From contig NZ_VTPY01000008.1 in the NCBI RefSeq assembly GCF_008297955.1, forward strand, positions 1 through 64,000: a DNA stretch of 64,000 bases, written 5' to 3'. Origin of the DNA: Billgrantia pellis. GTDB lineage: Bacteria; Pseudomonadota; Gammaproteobacteria; Pseudomonadales; Halomonadaceae. Position numbers and translations under genes: made by a program. The notes beneath the pieces are model-generated. The model did not search any database. It was not told the DNA's origin and saw only the letters and a program-made list of their open reading frames with translations. Positions 53,916 to 61,151 of this stretch are shown piece by piece. Position 1 is the first letter of the stretch, and every line of letters starts with the position of its first letter.

Positions 53916-54725
53916 TCAGATATCGCGCAGCGGCGCGGTGCGCACGTGGGTGACATACAGCGTCAGGCCGGTCAACGAGAGACCGCCGATCAAGTTGCCC
54001 ACCACCACGGGAATCTCGTTCCAGATCAGGTAGTCGGCGATCGAGAAGCCGCCGCCCATCATCATCGCCGAGGGGAACAGGAACATGTTGACGATGGAGT
54101 GCTCGAAGCCCATGAAGAAGAACAGCATGATCGGCATCCACATGGCGATCACCTTGCCGCCCACGGTGGTCGAGATCATCGCCCCCACCACGCCGAGCGA
54201 GACCATCCAGTTGCACAGGATGCCGCGAATCAGGATGGTCAGCATGCCCGCCGCCCCGAACTCCTTGTAGCCCACGGTGCGGCTGTGGCCGATAGTGGCG
54301 ATCTTCTGACCCACCTCATCGGGTGGCGTGGAGAAGCCGTAGGTGAAAACGATCGCCATCAGCACCGCCACGGTCAGGGCGCCGGCCAGGTTACCGCAGA
54401 AGACCTTGCCCCAGTGGATCAGGATGCGCTCGAGGGTAACGCCGGGGCGACGGTCGAGCCAGGCCAGCGGCGTCAGTACGAACACGCCGGTCAGCAGGTC
54501 GAAGCCCATCAGGTAGAGCATGCAGAAGCCGACCGGGAACAACGCGGCCCCGAGGATGGCCGAACCGGTCTGCACCGTGATGGTCACGGCGAATACCGCC
54601 GCCAGGGCCAGGATGGCCCCGGCCATGAAGGCGCGGATCAGGACGTCCCGGGTGGCCATGTGGAGCTTGGACTCGCCGGCATCCACCATCTTTGTCGCGA
54701 ATTCCGAAGGAAGCAGATAGGACAT
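53916..54725 (-). CDS. formate/nitrite transporter (FNT) family channel
   Basis: A 269-residue membrane protein with six helices and FNT marks (FPVGFCMLYLMGFDLLTGVF in helices 2-3, FCGNLAGALTVAV, CNWMVSLGVVGAM, MGFEHSIVNMF). FNT proteins are pentameric channels for formate, nitrite or hydrosulfide. The nitrate cluster context, RpoN promoter and ANTAR-type leader favour nitrite. It heads a two-gene transcript with the PP2C-kinase. Confidence 0.92.
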   Translation of the reverse strand: MSYLLPSEFATKMVDAGESKLHMATRDVLIRAFMAGAILALAAVFAVTITVQTGSAILGAALFPVGFCMLYLMGFDLLTGVFVLTPLAWLDRRPGVTLERILIHWGKVFCGNLAGALTVAVLMAIVFTYGFSTPPDEVGQKIATIGHSRTVGYKEFGAAGMLTILIRGILCNWMVSLGVVGAMISTTVGGKVIAMWMPIMLFFFMGFEHSIVNMFLFPSAMMMGGGFSIADYLIWNEIPVVVGNLIGGLSLTGLTLYVTHVRTAPLRDI

Positions 54726-54771
54726 AACGTTCTCGACGCTCGTGGCGTTTCTCCGTATCGAAACTGGCGCG

Positions 54772-54820
54772 ACAAACGCAAGGGCGCCTGAAGCCGGCGT
54801 GCAGCTCCAGGCGCCCTTGC
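54772..54820 (-). terminator. intrinsic terminator in FNT-kinase leader
   Basis: On the minus strand a 13-bp perfect stem (arms 54808-54820 and 54778-54790) is followed by CGTTTGT, 47 bp upstream of the FNT start and downstream of its RpoN promoter. A terminator inside a leader implies attenuation. Confidence 0.65.
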
Positions 54821-54865
54821 CTGTGTTCGTCGCGTTGTCGTAGGCCTACGAAACCAGGCAGCGGC

Positions 54866-54879
54866 GATCGTCGTTGATC
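54866..54879 (-). promoter_or_regulatory. ANTAR-type (NasT) RNA hairpin in FNT-kinase leader
   Basis: On the minus strand GATC-AACGAC-GATC makes a 4-bp stem with the six-base loop AACGAC (A at 1, G at 4). This is the same loop sequence as in the nasA and nasB leaders. It lies about 40 nt downstream of the predicted transcript start and 45 nt before the terminator. The partner hairpin is not clear. A CGTAGGCCTACG palindrome (54839-54850) sits between. Confidence 0.55.
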
Positions 54880-54917
54880 CTGCCGGCAGCCTGCGGTTGC
54901 AGCCTTGCCCTATACCT

Positions 54918-54933
54918 AGCACGTTGCGTGCCA
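54918..54933 (-). promoter_or_regulatory. sigma-54 (RpoN) promoter of FNT-kinase operon
   Basis: On the minus strand TGGCAC-GCAAC-GTGCT has a full -24 element and GC at -12 with correct spacing. The predicted transcript starts near 54907, about 180 nt before the FNT start codon. Confidence 0.75.
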
Positions 54934-55052
54934 ATTCATCGCTCGCGCGGCAGAAAGCGCGCCAGGGCGGAGCCGCGGCGCACTTGCTACGGCTTGCTCA
55001 GCTTTCGCCAGGCTTCGACATGTCCGCATGGCCCACGCTATCCGTGGCGGAA

Positions 55053-55069
55053 GCGACCATGCCGGTGCA
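55053..55069 (-). promoter_or_regulatory. possible NtrC site upstream of FNT-kinase promoter
   Basis: On the minus strand TGCACC-GGCAT-GGTCGC has one perfect half-site and a partial second half (9 of 12 fixed bases), about 120 bp upstream of the -24 element. Another TGCACC half-site occurs on the same strand about 30 bp further away. This is suggestive only. Confidence 0.3.
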
Positions 55070-55133
55070 AGTCAGAGAGCGGGCGCCCAGCCTTGGTGCA
55101 GCACAAGGCCAGGGCACCTCAGGCGCGGACGGT

Positions 55134-56030
55134 TCAGCGGGAGGGAGATGCCTCGGTCTGGGCCGACGGGGCCGCGGCCGGGCTGGTCGCGACCATGTGC
55201 ACCACGCTGCCGACCACGATCAGGCAGGGCGACGGCAGCGGCGTGGCGGCGAGCTTCTCGGGCATGTCGGCCAGGGTACCGACCAGCGAGGCCTGCTCGG
55301 GCAGGCTGGCGTTGGCCACCAGCATGATCGGCCAGTCGTCGGGCAGCCCGGCGCGGCGCAGCCCACTACAGATGGCGTCGACCTTGGTCAAGCCCATGTA
55401 GAAGATCAGCGTCTCGTCCTGGCGCGCCAGCTCGGCCCAGTCGGGCTCGCCGCCCTTGCGGCACAGCTGCGCGGTAACGAAGCGCAGCTGCTGGGCGTGG
55501 GCGCGATCGGTCAGCGGAATGCCCATGCCGGCCGCGGCCGCCGAGGCGGCGGTGATACCCGGCACGATCTCTGCTGCCACGCCGGCCTCGGCCAGCGCGG
55601 CGAACTCCTCGCCCATGCGCCCGAACACGCCGGGGTCGCCGCCCTTGAGCCGCACCACCGATTTGCCCTGCCCTGCCAGCTTCACCAGCAGCGCACCGAT
55701 CTCGGCTTGGGGCACGCTGTGATGGCCGCGCGCCTTACCCACGTAGTAACGCTCATGGCCGGCGGGAATCAGCGCCAGCACGTCGTCGCCCACCAGGCGG
55801 TCGTAGACCACCGCATCGGCCTGCTGCAGCAGCCGAGCAGCCTTGAGCGTGAGCAGCTCGACATCGCCGCTGCCCGCCCCCACCAGGTAGACCCGGCCGG
55901 CATGGCAATCGCCGTCCAGGGTCACGGTCGGTGCGGCAACGCGGGTGGATCGCCCGAACGGCGAGCGCACGATATGCCCCAGGCCGTGCAGCCGCGAGAA
56001 GGCGGCCTGCAGTAACTCAGGCGACAGCAT
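55134..56030 (-). CDS. cobA: uroporphyrinogen-III C-methyltransferase (SUMT)
   Basis: A 298-residue tetrapyrrole methylase. It includes VYLVGAGSGDVELLTLKAAR (20 residues, SAM-binding loop), DAVVYDRLV, VRLKGGDPGVFGRMGEE and VVPGITAASAAAA-like IVPGITAASAAAAGMGIPLT. It makes precorrin-2, the precursor of the siroheme needed by NirB nitrite reductase. Unlike CysG it lacks the dehydrogenase/ferrochelatase part. The start ATG (56030) overlaps the end of nasA by 14 bases; an ATG at 56057 is possible. A Pseudomonas-type nasA-cobA pairing. Confidence 0.93.
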   Translation of the reverse strand: MLSPELLQAAFSRLHGLGHIVRSPFGRSTRVAAPTVTLDGDCHAGRVYLVGAGSGDVELLTLKAARLLQQADAVVYDRLVGDDVLALIPAGHERYYVGKARGHHSVPQAEIGALLVKLAGQGKSVVRLKGGDPGVFGRMGEEFAALAEAGVAAEIVPGITAASAAAAGMGIPLTDRAHAQQLRFVTAQLCRKGGEPDWAELARQDETLIFYMGLTKVDAICSGLRRAGLPDDWPIMLVANASLPEQASLVGTLADMPEKLAATPLPSPCLIVVGSVVHMVATSPAAAPSAQTEASPSR

Positions 56031-58803
56031 TGTCTTCAAGTGGCTCAGCGCTCGCATGGGCCGTCTCCTCTTCGATAAGCGATTTCAGCTCGGGAATACA
56101 ACTGCCGCACTGGGTGCCACAGGCCAACCGGGCGCCCAGCGCCTCGACGCTGTCATCGCCTTCACGGATGGCCCCTAGGATAGCGCGTTGGCCCACCTGA
56201 TGGCAGCTGCAGACCACCGGGCCCTGGTGGGCGGCGCCGTCGTCGCAGCCGGCCAGCAGGCGCCGACGGTGCGGCGGTGCCAGCCCTTCTCCGATGGCGG
56301 CCTCAGCGAAGCGGGCGGCCAGCCAGGTCAGGTTGGGTAGCTCCCTGGGCGCGCCCGACATGAACCACCAGCGCAGGCGACCCGCTTCATCGACGCCGGC
56401 GGCGCGCAGGCGGCCGCTGGCGGGGTCGGTGCACCACAGCGTGGGAGGTACCGGCAGCTCGGCTTCCAGCCAGGCCAGCCAGTCGCGTTCAGCCTTCTCA
56501 ACCCCGCCGCGGGCGCCTTCCACCCCGCCGCAGGCGCTCAGCTCGCCGCCCGCCAGCTGCCAGCGCTGGCAGTCGCCCAGGGGAATGCGTGCCCAGTAGC
56601 GGCTCTCGTCGCACCAGGCCGCTTCCGCCACGCCCAGGTCATCGACCACCAGCAGCGTGGCCTCCCAGCCCAGTGGCAGCGGCTCCAGCGACACTGCGCC
56701 ATGCTTGGACTCCGGCTGGCCGGAGACCGGGTCGAGGTACGCCTCGAGCAGCTCGCCCATGCGCGCCGCCCCGCTGAAATGGCGGCTCCAATGCATCGGC
56801 ACGAACACCTCGCCGCGGCGCTGGCCGCGCGACACCCGCACCCGGCCGATATAGCTGCCGCCCGCGCCGTGCAGCCGGGCCAGCGCATGCTCTTCCACGC
56901 CCAACTCGCTGGCATCTTCCGGGGCGATCTCGATGAACGGCTCGGCGCGGTGGTTCATCAAGCGTGGCGCACGCCCGGTACGGGTCATGGTGTGCCACTG
57001 GTCGCGAATGCGCCCGGTGTTGAGCCGCAGCGGCCGCGCGGCGTCCAGCACCTGTGCCGGCGGCCGCGGGCGCACCGGCTGCATCCGCGCACGGCCGTCC
57101 GGCGTGGCGAAGCGGCCATCGGTGAACAGCCGGGCGGTGCCGTGGGGGGCGCCAGCATTCACCGGCCACTGGATCGGCGCCAGGGCGTCGTAGGCGGCCC
57201 GGTCGAGCCCGACCAGGCCGGAGATGTCGAACAGCCGGCGGCCCTCGCCCGGATTCTCACCGTTCTCGAAGCCCGAAAGCCGGGCGTGCTCGTCGAAGAT
57301 CTCGCAGGGATGGGCGTAGTCGAAGGCCTCGCTGAAGCCCAGCCGCTTGGCCACCTCGCAGACGATCCACCAGTCGTGGCGCGCCTCCCCCGGTGGCGGC
57401 AGGATGCCGCGCTGGCGCGAGATGCGCCGCTCGGAGTTGGTCACGGTGCCGTCCTTCTCCGACCAGCTCGAGGCCGGCAGCACGATATCGGCATAGGCCA
57501 GCAGGTCGGCGTCGGCCATGCACTCGGAGACGATCACCAGCGGGCACTTCTCCAGCGCCGCGCGCACCCGGTCGGCCCGCGGCAGGCTCACGGCCGGGTT
57601 GGTGGCCATGATCCACAGTGCCTGCACCTCGCCGCGCTCGATCGCCTCGAACAGCGCCACCGCCTTGTGACCAGGGCCGTCGGGCAGGCACGGCACCCGC
57701 CGCTCGGTGGCCCAGAAGCGCGTGACGCGATCCCGCGCCCCGGGAGTGTCGTAGTCCATGTGGGCGGCGAGCTGGTTGGCCAGCCCGCCCACCTCGCGCC
57801 CGCCCATGGCGTTGGGCTGGCCGGTGATCGAGAACGGCCCGGCCCCGGGCAGGCCGATCTTGCCGCCCGCCAGGTGGCAGTTGATGATGGCGTTGCCCTT
57901 GTCGGTGCCGCTACTCGATTGGTTCACGCCCTGGGAGAACAGCGTGACCACGTGCAGGTGGCTGGCGAACCAGTAGAAGAAGGTTTCCAGGCGCTCGGCA
58001 TCGAGGTCGCAGTCGGCGGCGATGGCCTCCACGCCGGCATCCTGCTCCCGCGCCGCGGCCAGTGCCTCGTCGAAGCCCTGGACGTGCTGCTCCAGATAGA
58101 CCCGGTCGAGCTTGTTGCGCTTGGCCATCCACGCCAGCAGCCCGGTGAACAGGCGCGCATCGCTGCCTGGCTTGAGCCCCAGGTAAAGGTCGGCGATCTC
58201 GCAAGTGTCGGTGACCCGTGGGTCGATCACCACCACCCGCAGCAGCGGGTTGCGCTGCTTGGCCACCTTCAGCCGCTGGTAGAGCACCGGATGGTTCCAG
58301 GCCAGGTTGGAACCCACCAGCACCACCAGCTCGGCCTCTTCCAGGTCCTCGTAGCTGCACGGCACGGCGTCGGCGCCGAAGGCGCGCTTGTGGGCGGCCA
58401 CGGCCGAGGCCATGCACAGCCGTGAGTTGGTATCCAGGTGCGGCGTGCCGAGAAAGCCCTTGAACAGCTTGTTGGCGACGTAGTAATCCTCGGTCAGCAG
58501 CTGCCCGGAAAGGTAGGCGGCCAGGGCCTGCGAACCGTGGGCCGCCTGTACCGCCGTGAGCCGCTCGGCCACCGTGGCCAGCGCCGTCTCCCAGTCCACC
58601 TCGACACCGTCGACCCGCGGCCGGGTCAGGCGGCCGTGGTGGCCCAGCGTCTCGTGCAGGGCCGAGCCCTTCACGCATAGCCGGCCGAAGTTGGCCGGGT
58701 GCTCCGGGTCGCCCTGTACGTCGACGATCCGCTCGTCCTCGACGCAGGCCACCACGCCACAGCCGACGCCACAGTAGGGGCAAGTGGTTCGGGCCTCGCG
58801 CAT
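56017..58803 (-). CDS. nasA: assimilatory nitrate reductase catalytic subunit
   Basis: A 928-residue molybdopterin oxidoreductase. The N-terminal [4Fe-4S] site is TCPYCGVGCG (residues 6-15) with a later Cys in FGRLCVKGSA. The molybdopterin domains follow (LVGSNLAWNHPVLYQR, NAMGGREVGG, WIMATNPAVSLPRAD). A C-terminal BFD-like [2Fe-2S] domain carries CSCHQVGQ and CGTQCGSCIPEL (about 864-905). It reduces nitrate to nitrite in the cytoplasm, with electrons probably from the NasB-like flavoprotein. AGGAG precedes the ATG at 58803; an upstream start adds 15 residues in the leader. Confidence 0.96.
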   Translation of the reverse strand: MREARTTCPYCGVGCGVVACVEDERIVDVQGDPEHPANFGRLCVKGSALHETLGHHGRLTRPRVDGVEVDWETALATVAERLTAVQAAHGSQALAAYLSGQLLTEDYYVANKLFKGFLGTPHLDTNSRLCMASAVAAHKRAFGADAVPCSYEDLEEAELVVLVGSNLAWNHPVLYQRLKVAKQRNPLLRVVVIDPRVTDTCEIADLYLGLKPGSDARLFTGLLAWMAKRNKLDRVYLEQHVQGFDEALAAAREQDAGVEAIAADCDLDAERLETFFYWFASHLHVVTLFSQGVNQSSSGTDKGNAIINCHLAGGKIGLPGAGPFSITGQPNAMGGREVGGLANQLAAHMDYDTPGARDRVTRFWATERRVPCLPDGPGHKAVALFEAIERGEVQALWIMATNPAVSLPRADRVRAALEKCPLVIVSECMADADLLAYADIVLPASSWSEKDGTVTNSERRISRQRGILPPPGEARHDWWIVCEVAKRLGFSEAFDYAHPCEIFDEHARLSGFENGENPGEGRRLFDISGLVGLDRAAYDALAPIQWPVNAGAPHGTARLFTDGRFATPDGRARMQPVRPRPPAQVLDAARPLRLNTGRIRDQWHTMTRTGRAPRLMNHRAEPFIEIAPEDASELGVEEHALARLHGAGGSYIGRVRVSRGQRRGEVFVPMHWSRHFSGAARMGELLEAYLDPVSGQPESKHGAVSLEPLPLGWEATLLVVDDLGVAEAAWCDESRYWARIPLGDCQRWQLAGGELSACGGVEGARGGVEKAERDWLAWLEAELPVPPTLWCTDPASGRLRAAGVDEAGRLRWWFMSGAPRELPNLTWLAARFAEAAIGEGLAPPHRRRLLAGCDDGAAHQGPVVCSCHQVGQRAILGAIREGDDSVEALGARLACGTQCGSCIPELKSLIEEETAHASAEPLEDNAVA

Positions 58804-58831
58804 GTCGATCTCCTGTCTCGTCGTTCGCGAA

Positions 58832-58885
58832 ACGACGACGCCCGCCAACGGCCGTCCTCAAGAGGTGGCGGTTGGCGGGCGTCGT
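58832..58885 (-). terminator. intrinsic terminator (attenuator) in nasA leader
   Basis: On the minus strand a 15-bp perfect stem (arms 58871-58885 and 58835-58849) is followed by CGTTT, about 30 bp before the nasA start. Its 5' arm overlaps the ANTAR hairpin at 58878-58889, so the two cannot form together. Confidence 0.75.
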
Positions 58886-58889
58886 TGCC
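58878..58889 (-). promoter_or_regulatory. ANTAR-type (NasT) hairpin P2 in nasA leader
   Basis: On the minus strand GGC-AACGAC-GCC gives a six-base loop with A at 1 and G at 4, extendable by GC/GC across one bulged C. It overlaps the 5' arm of the leader terminator. This is the arrangement by which ANTAR proteins block termination. Confidence 0.6.
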
Positions 58890-58893
58890 GCTT

Positions 58894-58916
58894 GGGGCGC
58901 TGAACGTTGCGCTCCC
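58894..58916 (-). promoter_or_regulatory. candidate hairpin P1 in nasA leader
   Basis: On the minus strand GGGAGCGC-AACGTTCA-GCGCCCC pairs with one bulged A and leaves an eight-base loop beginning AACG. It is four bases before P2. The loop is two bases longer than the usual ANTAR hexaloop, so the fit is imperfect. Confidence 0.4.
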
Positions 58917-58940
58917 ATTGAAGTTACTTGCCCCATATCA

Positions 58941-58956
58941 AGCAGGAAGCGTGCCA
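58941..58956 (-). promoter_or_regulatory. sigma-54 (RpoN) promoter of nasA-cobA
   Basis: On the minus strand TGGCAC-GCTTC-CTGCT has a perfect -24 element and the -12 GC at the right distance. Transcription would begin near 58930, leaving a leader of about 125 nt containing the hairpins and terminator. Confidence 0.78.
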
Positions 58957-59064
58957 TGCGGCGTATAACGCGACCGTTTCAGGCAGATGTCTCTCCGCTG
59001 TTGCCTCCCGGCCGGCTTCCTCATGCGGCAACGCACCATGAACCGGCAGGGTCCACACTCGCGT

Positions 59065-59081
59065 TGCACCAGTCTGGTGCC
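59065..59081. promoter_or_regulatory. NtrC enhancer shared by nasA and nasT promoters
   Basis: TGCACC-AGTCT-GGTGCC matches the NtrC consensus TGCACC-N5-GGTGCA at 11 of 12 fixed bases and contains the exact inverted repeat GCACCA-GTC-TGGTGC. It is 108 bp from the nasA -24 element and 87 bp from the candidate nasT -24 element, on the other side. Confidence 0.75.
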
Positions 59082-59168
59082 TGAATGCCAGCCAGAACGC
59101 TGCGACGCAGCAACCGCCCCCGAGGCCGCCCTTCGCCAGGCAGCGCCAGGAGCGCGGCAAATCACATT

Positions 59169-59184
59169 TGGAATGGATCTTGCT
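59169..59184 (+). promoter_or_regulatory. candidate sigma-54 promoter of nasT-nasS
   Basis: TGGAAT-GGATC-TTGCT has the -24 GG and a full -12 TTGCT with correct 12-bp phasing; two of six -24 bases differ from consensus. The predicted start near 59195 is about 30 bp before the nasT ATG. Confidence 0.5.
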
Positions 59185-59226
59185 AGGCAAGGGATGGAGC
59201 CCTAGCCAGACACGAGCGACGTCACT

Positions 59227-59850
59227 ATGCCACCCCCCCTGAACATCCTGCTGGTCGACGACGAGGTGGTACGCGCCGCCATGGTCGAAGAGGCATTGAT
59301 GGCCGAAGGGCACCGGGTCATCTGCCGGCTCGCGAGCCCGGCCAGCCTCAACGAGATGGTCGAACGCCACCAGCCCGACGTGGTGATCATCGACATGGAG
59401 AGCCCCGACCGCGACACGCTGGAAAGCATGGCGCTGCTCAACCGCGAGAACCCGCGCCCGGTGGTCTTCTTCGCCGACCAGCACGACTCCGACATGCTGC
59501 AGGCCGCGCTCAAGTCCGGCGTCAGCGCCTATGTGGTCGACGGCCTGGTACCCGAGCGGGTCGAAGCCATCGTCGAGGTGGCCATCGCCCGCTTCGACGC
59601 CTTCCAGAGCATGCGCCAGGAACTGGACAAGGCACGCAACCAGCTGACCGAGCGCAAGCGCATCGAACGCGCCAAGGGCCTGCTGATGAAGCACCAAGGC
59701 TGCGACGAGGAGCAGGCCTACCGCATGCTGCGCAAGCTGGCCATGGACCGCGGCCAGCGCATCGCCGAGGTCGCCGACAGCGTCATCGACATTCTCGCCC
59801 GCCTGAACCCGACAGCGCCCGCCTCCGAACCACGGGGATCCCGCTCATGA
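59227..59850 (+). CDS. nasT: ANTAR-domain antitermination regulator NasT
   Basis: A 207-residue two-domain regulator. The N-terminal receiver-like domain (about 5-122) keeps acidic residues DDE and a possible phospho-acceptor D56 (VVIIDMESP). The C-terminal ANTAR RNA-binding domain is about 140-195 (ERKRIERAKGLLMKHQGCDE then EQAYRMLRKLA). NasT binds paired hairpins in nitrate-gene leaders to prevent termination. NasS holds it inactive without nitrate. nasS overlaps its stop by four bases. The likely RNA targets in this window are the narK, FNT, nasA and nasB leaders. Confidence 0.93.
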   Translation: MPPPLNILLVDDEVVRAAMVEEALMAEGHRVICRLASPASLNEMVERHQPDVVIIDMESPDRDTLESMALLNRENPRPVVFFADQHDSDMLQAALKSGVSAYVVDGLVPERVEAIVEVAIARFDAFQSMRQELDKARNQLTERKRIERAKGLLMKHQGCDEEQAYRMLRKLAMDRGQRIAEVADSVIDILARLNPTAPASEPRGSRS

Positions 59851-60887
59851 GCCACCCGCAACACCACGCCGACTCGCCGGAACTCGAGCGCATCTCCCTC
59901 GGGTTCGTCCCGCTGCTCGACGCCGCCCTGCTGATCGTCGCCCGCGAACGGGACTGCTTCGCCGCCCAGGGGCTGGATGTCAGCCTGTCGCGGGAGAACG
60001 CCTGGACCACCCTGCGCGACAAGGTCGCCGCCGGCCTGCTCGACGGCGCCCAGATGCTCGCCCCCATGCCGCTGGCCATGAGCCTGGGGCTGGGGCGCGC
60101 GCCCTGCGAAACGCTGGCCCCGCTATTGCTCAGCCGCAACGGCAACACCGTGACCCTGTCCGACGCCCTGTGCCAGGCCAGCGGTGCCACGCTTACCAGC
60201 GACCCGACCGACAGCGCCCTGGCGCTGGGCAACTGGCTGCGCGGCCAGGGCAGCGGCAAGCGCCCGCGGCTGGCCATGGTCTACCCCTACTCCTGCCAGC
60301 ACTATCAATTGCGCGAATGGCTCACCCTGGGCGACATCGCCCCCGACCGCGACGTGGAGCTGGTCGCCCTGCCGCCGCCGCGCATGGTCGAAGCCCTGCG
60401 CGACGGGCAGATCGACGGTTTCTGTGCCGGCGAGCCCTGGGGCACCCTGGCCCGCCACTGCGAGGTGGGCAGGCTGGTGACCACCGGCGCCCAGCTATGG
60501 CCCAACCACCCGGAAAAGGTGCTCGGCGTGACGCGCTCCTGGGCGCAGCGCTACCCGGCCACGCTGGCCGCCCTGCTGCGCGCCCTGCGCGATGCCGGCG
60601 AATGGCTTTACGCCTCGCCCGAGCACCGCCGCCAGGCGCTCGAGTGGCTCGCCCTGCCGCCCTATCTCGACCGCTCGGTGCGCCACCTGCAGACCCTCGC
60701 CCACGACGAAGCGCCCATTTACCAGCAGCTCTGCGGGCCCGACGTGCTGCGCCCCACGCCGCAGGCCGCCCTGCACTTCGCCGAGCCCATCGTCAGGCAA
60801 CTGGAAGACGCGGGCGGGCGCTTCGACCCGGCGCTGCTGGCGGCTTGCTACAGCCCTGTGCATTTCGATGCCGCCACGCACCACTGA
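59847..60887 (+). CDS. nasS: nitrate sensor NasS (NrtA/CmpA-like, cytoplasmic)
   Basis: A 346-residue NrtA/CmpA-type solute-binding fold without a signal peptide: it starts MSHPQHHADSPELERISLGF and goes directly into the fold. Segments such as AGLLDGAQMLAPMPLAMSLG, YSCQHYQLREWL and DGFCAGEPWG match the nitrate-binding family. Absence of export and the overlap with nasT identify it as NasS. NasS binds nitrate or nitrite and releases NasT. It is followed by a terminator. Confidence 0.92.
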   Translation: MSHPQHHADSPELERISLGFVPLLDAALLIVARERDCFAAQGLDVSLSRENAWTTLRDKVAAGLLDGAQMLAPMPLAMSLGLGRAPCETLAPLLLSRNGNTVTLSDALCQASGATLTSDPTDSALALGNWLRGQGSGKRPRLAMVYPYSCQHYQLREWLTLGDIAPDRDVELVALPPPRMVEALRDGQIDGFCAGEPWGTLARHCEVGRLVTTGAQLWPNHPEKVLGVTRSWAQRYPATLAALLRALRDAGEWLYASPEHRRQALEWLALPPYLDRSVRHLQTLAHDEAPIYQQLCGPDVLRPTPQAALHFAEPIVRQLEDAGGRFDPALLAACYSPVHFDAATHH

Positions 60888-60896
60888 TGTGCACGA

Positions 60897-60929
60897 CCGG
60901 CGGGAGCCGAGCTCCAGCCGGCCGCTTTT
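60897..60929 (+). terminator. intrinsic terminator of nasT-nasS
   Basis: CCGGC-G-GGAGC, loop CGA, GCTCC-A-GCCGG forms a 10-bp stem with one G/A mismatch and is followed by CCGC then TTTT, ten bases after the nasS stop. The nasB-nirB genes therefore need their own promoter in 60930-61010; I could not identify a convincing one. Confidence 0.75.
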
Positions 60930-61010
60930 CAGTAACTCAACCTCATGTTCTTTAAATGAAATTAGCTGTGTTCTGGCATTCTGGCCGGGTTCTTGAACTG
61001 TACTGAGTGA

Positions 61011-61030
61011 GGCGATCAATGGCGATCGCC
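61011..61030 (+). promoter_or_regulatory. ANTAR-type (NasT) hairpin P1 in nasB leader
   Basis: GGCGATC-AATGGC-GATCGCC is a perfect 7-bp stem with a six-base loop having A at 1 and G at 4. It is the best-formed ANTAR target hairpin in the window and lies 11 bases before P2. Confidence 0.7.
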
Positions 61031-61041
61031 GACACATATTC

Positions 61042-61053
61042 GACAACGACGTC
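61042..61053 (+). promoter_or_regulatory. ANTAR-type (NasT) hairpin P2 in nasB leader
   Basis: GAC-AACGAC-GTC has a short 3-bp stem but the same AACGAC loop as the nasA and FNT leaders. It lies within the 5' arm of the leader terminator, so NasT binding to P1-P2 would prevent termination. Confidence 0.55.
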
Positions 61054-61114
61054 TCTGCGCCTCCCGATTCGATACCAGATCGATAGGGGCCGCGCCGAGG
61101 CGTCGTTGCGTTTT
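61044..61114 (+). terminator. intrinsic terminator (attenuator) in nasB-nirB leader
   Basis: A long hairpin starts with CAACGACGTCTC (61044-61055) paired to GAGGCGTCGTTG (61097-61108): 12 bp including one T-G pair. It continues inward through 4-bp, 3-bp and 5-bp helices to an ACCAG loop, and ends in CG then TTTT. It lies 37 bp before the nasB start codon. Confidence 0.75.
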
Positions 61115-61151
61115 AACTCAGTCACTCAAGCATCGAGAGGAGCTGCCAGCC

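Noticed and set aside
56701..58425. A 574-codon plus-strand frame inside nasA.
   Set aside because: It is the antisense shadow of the molybdopterin enzyme; the composition is Gln/His/Arg-rich as in other GC-rich shadows.
60982..60997. TGGCCGGG...TTGAA as a sigma-54 promoter for nasB-nirB.
   Set aside because: The -24 GG is present, but the -12 dinucleotide is GA instead of GC, which RpoN promoters rarely tolerate. I leave the nasB promoter unassigned.
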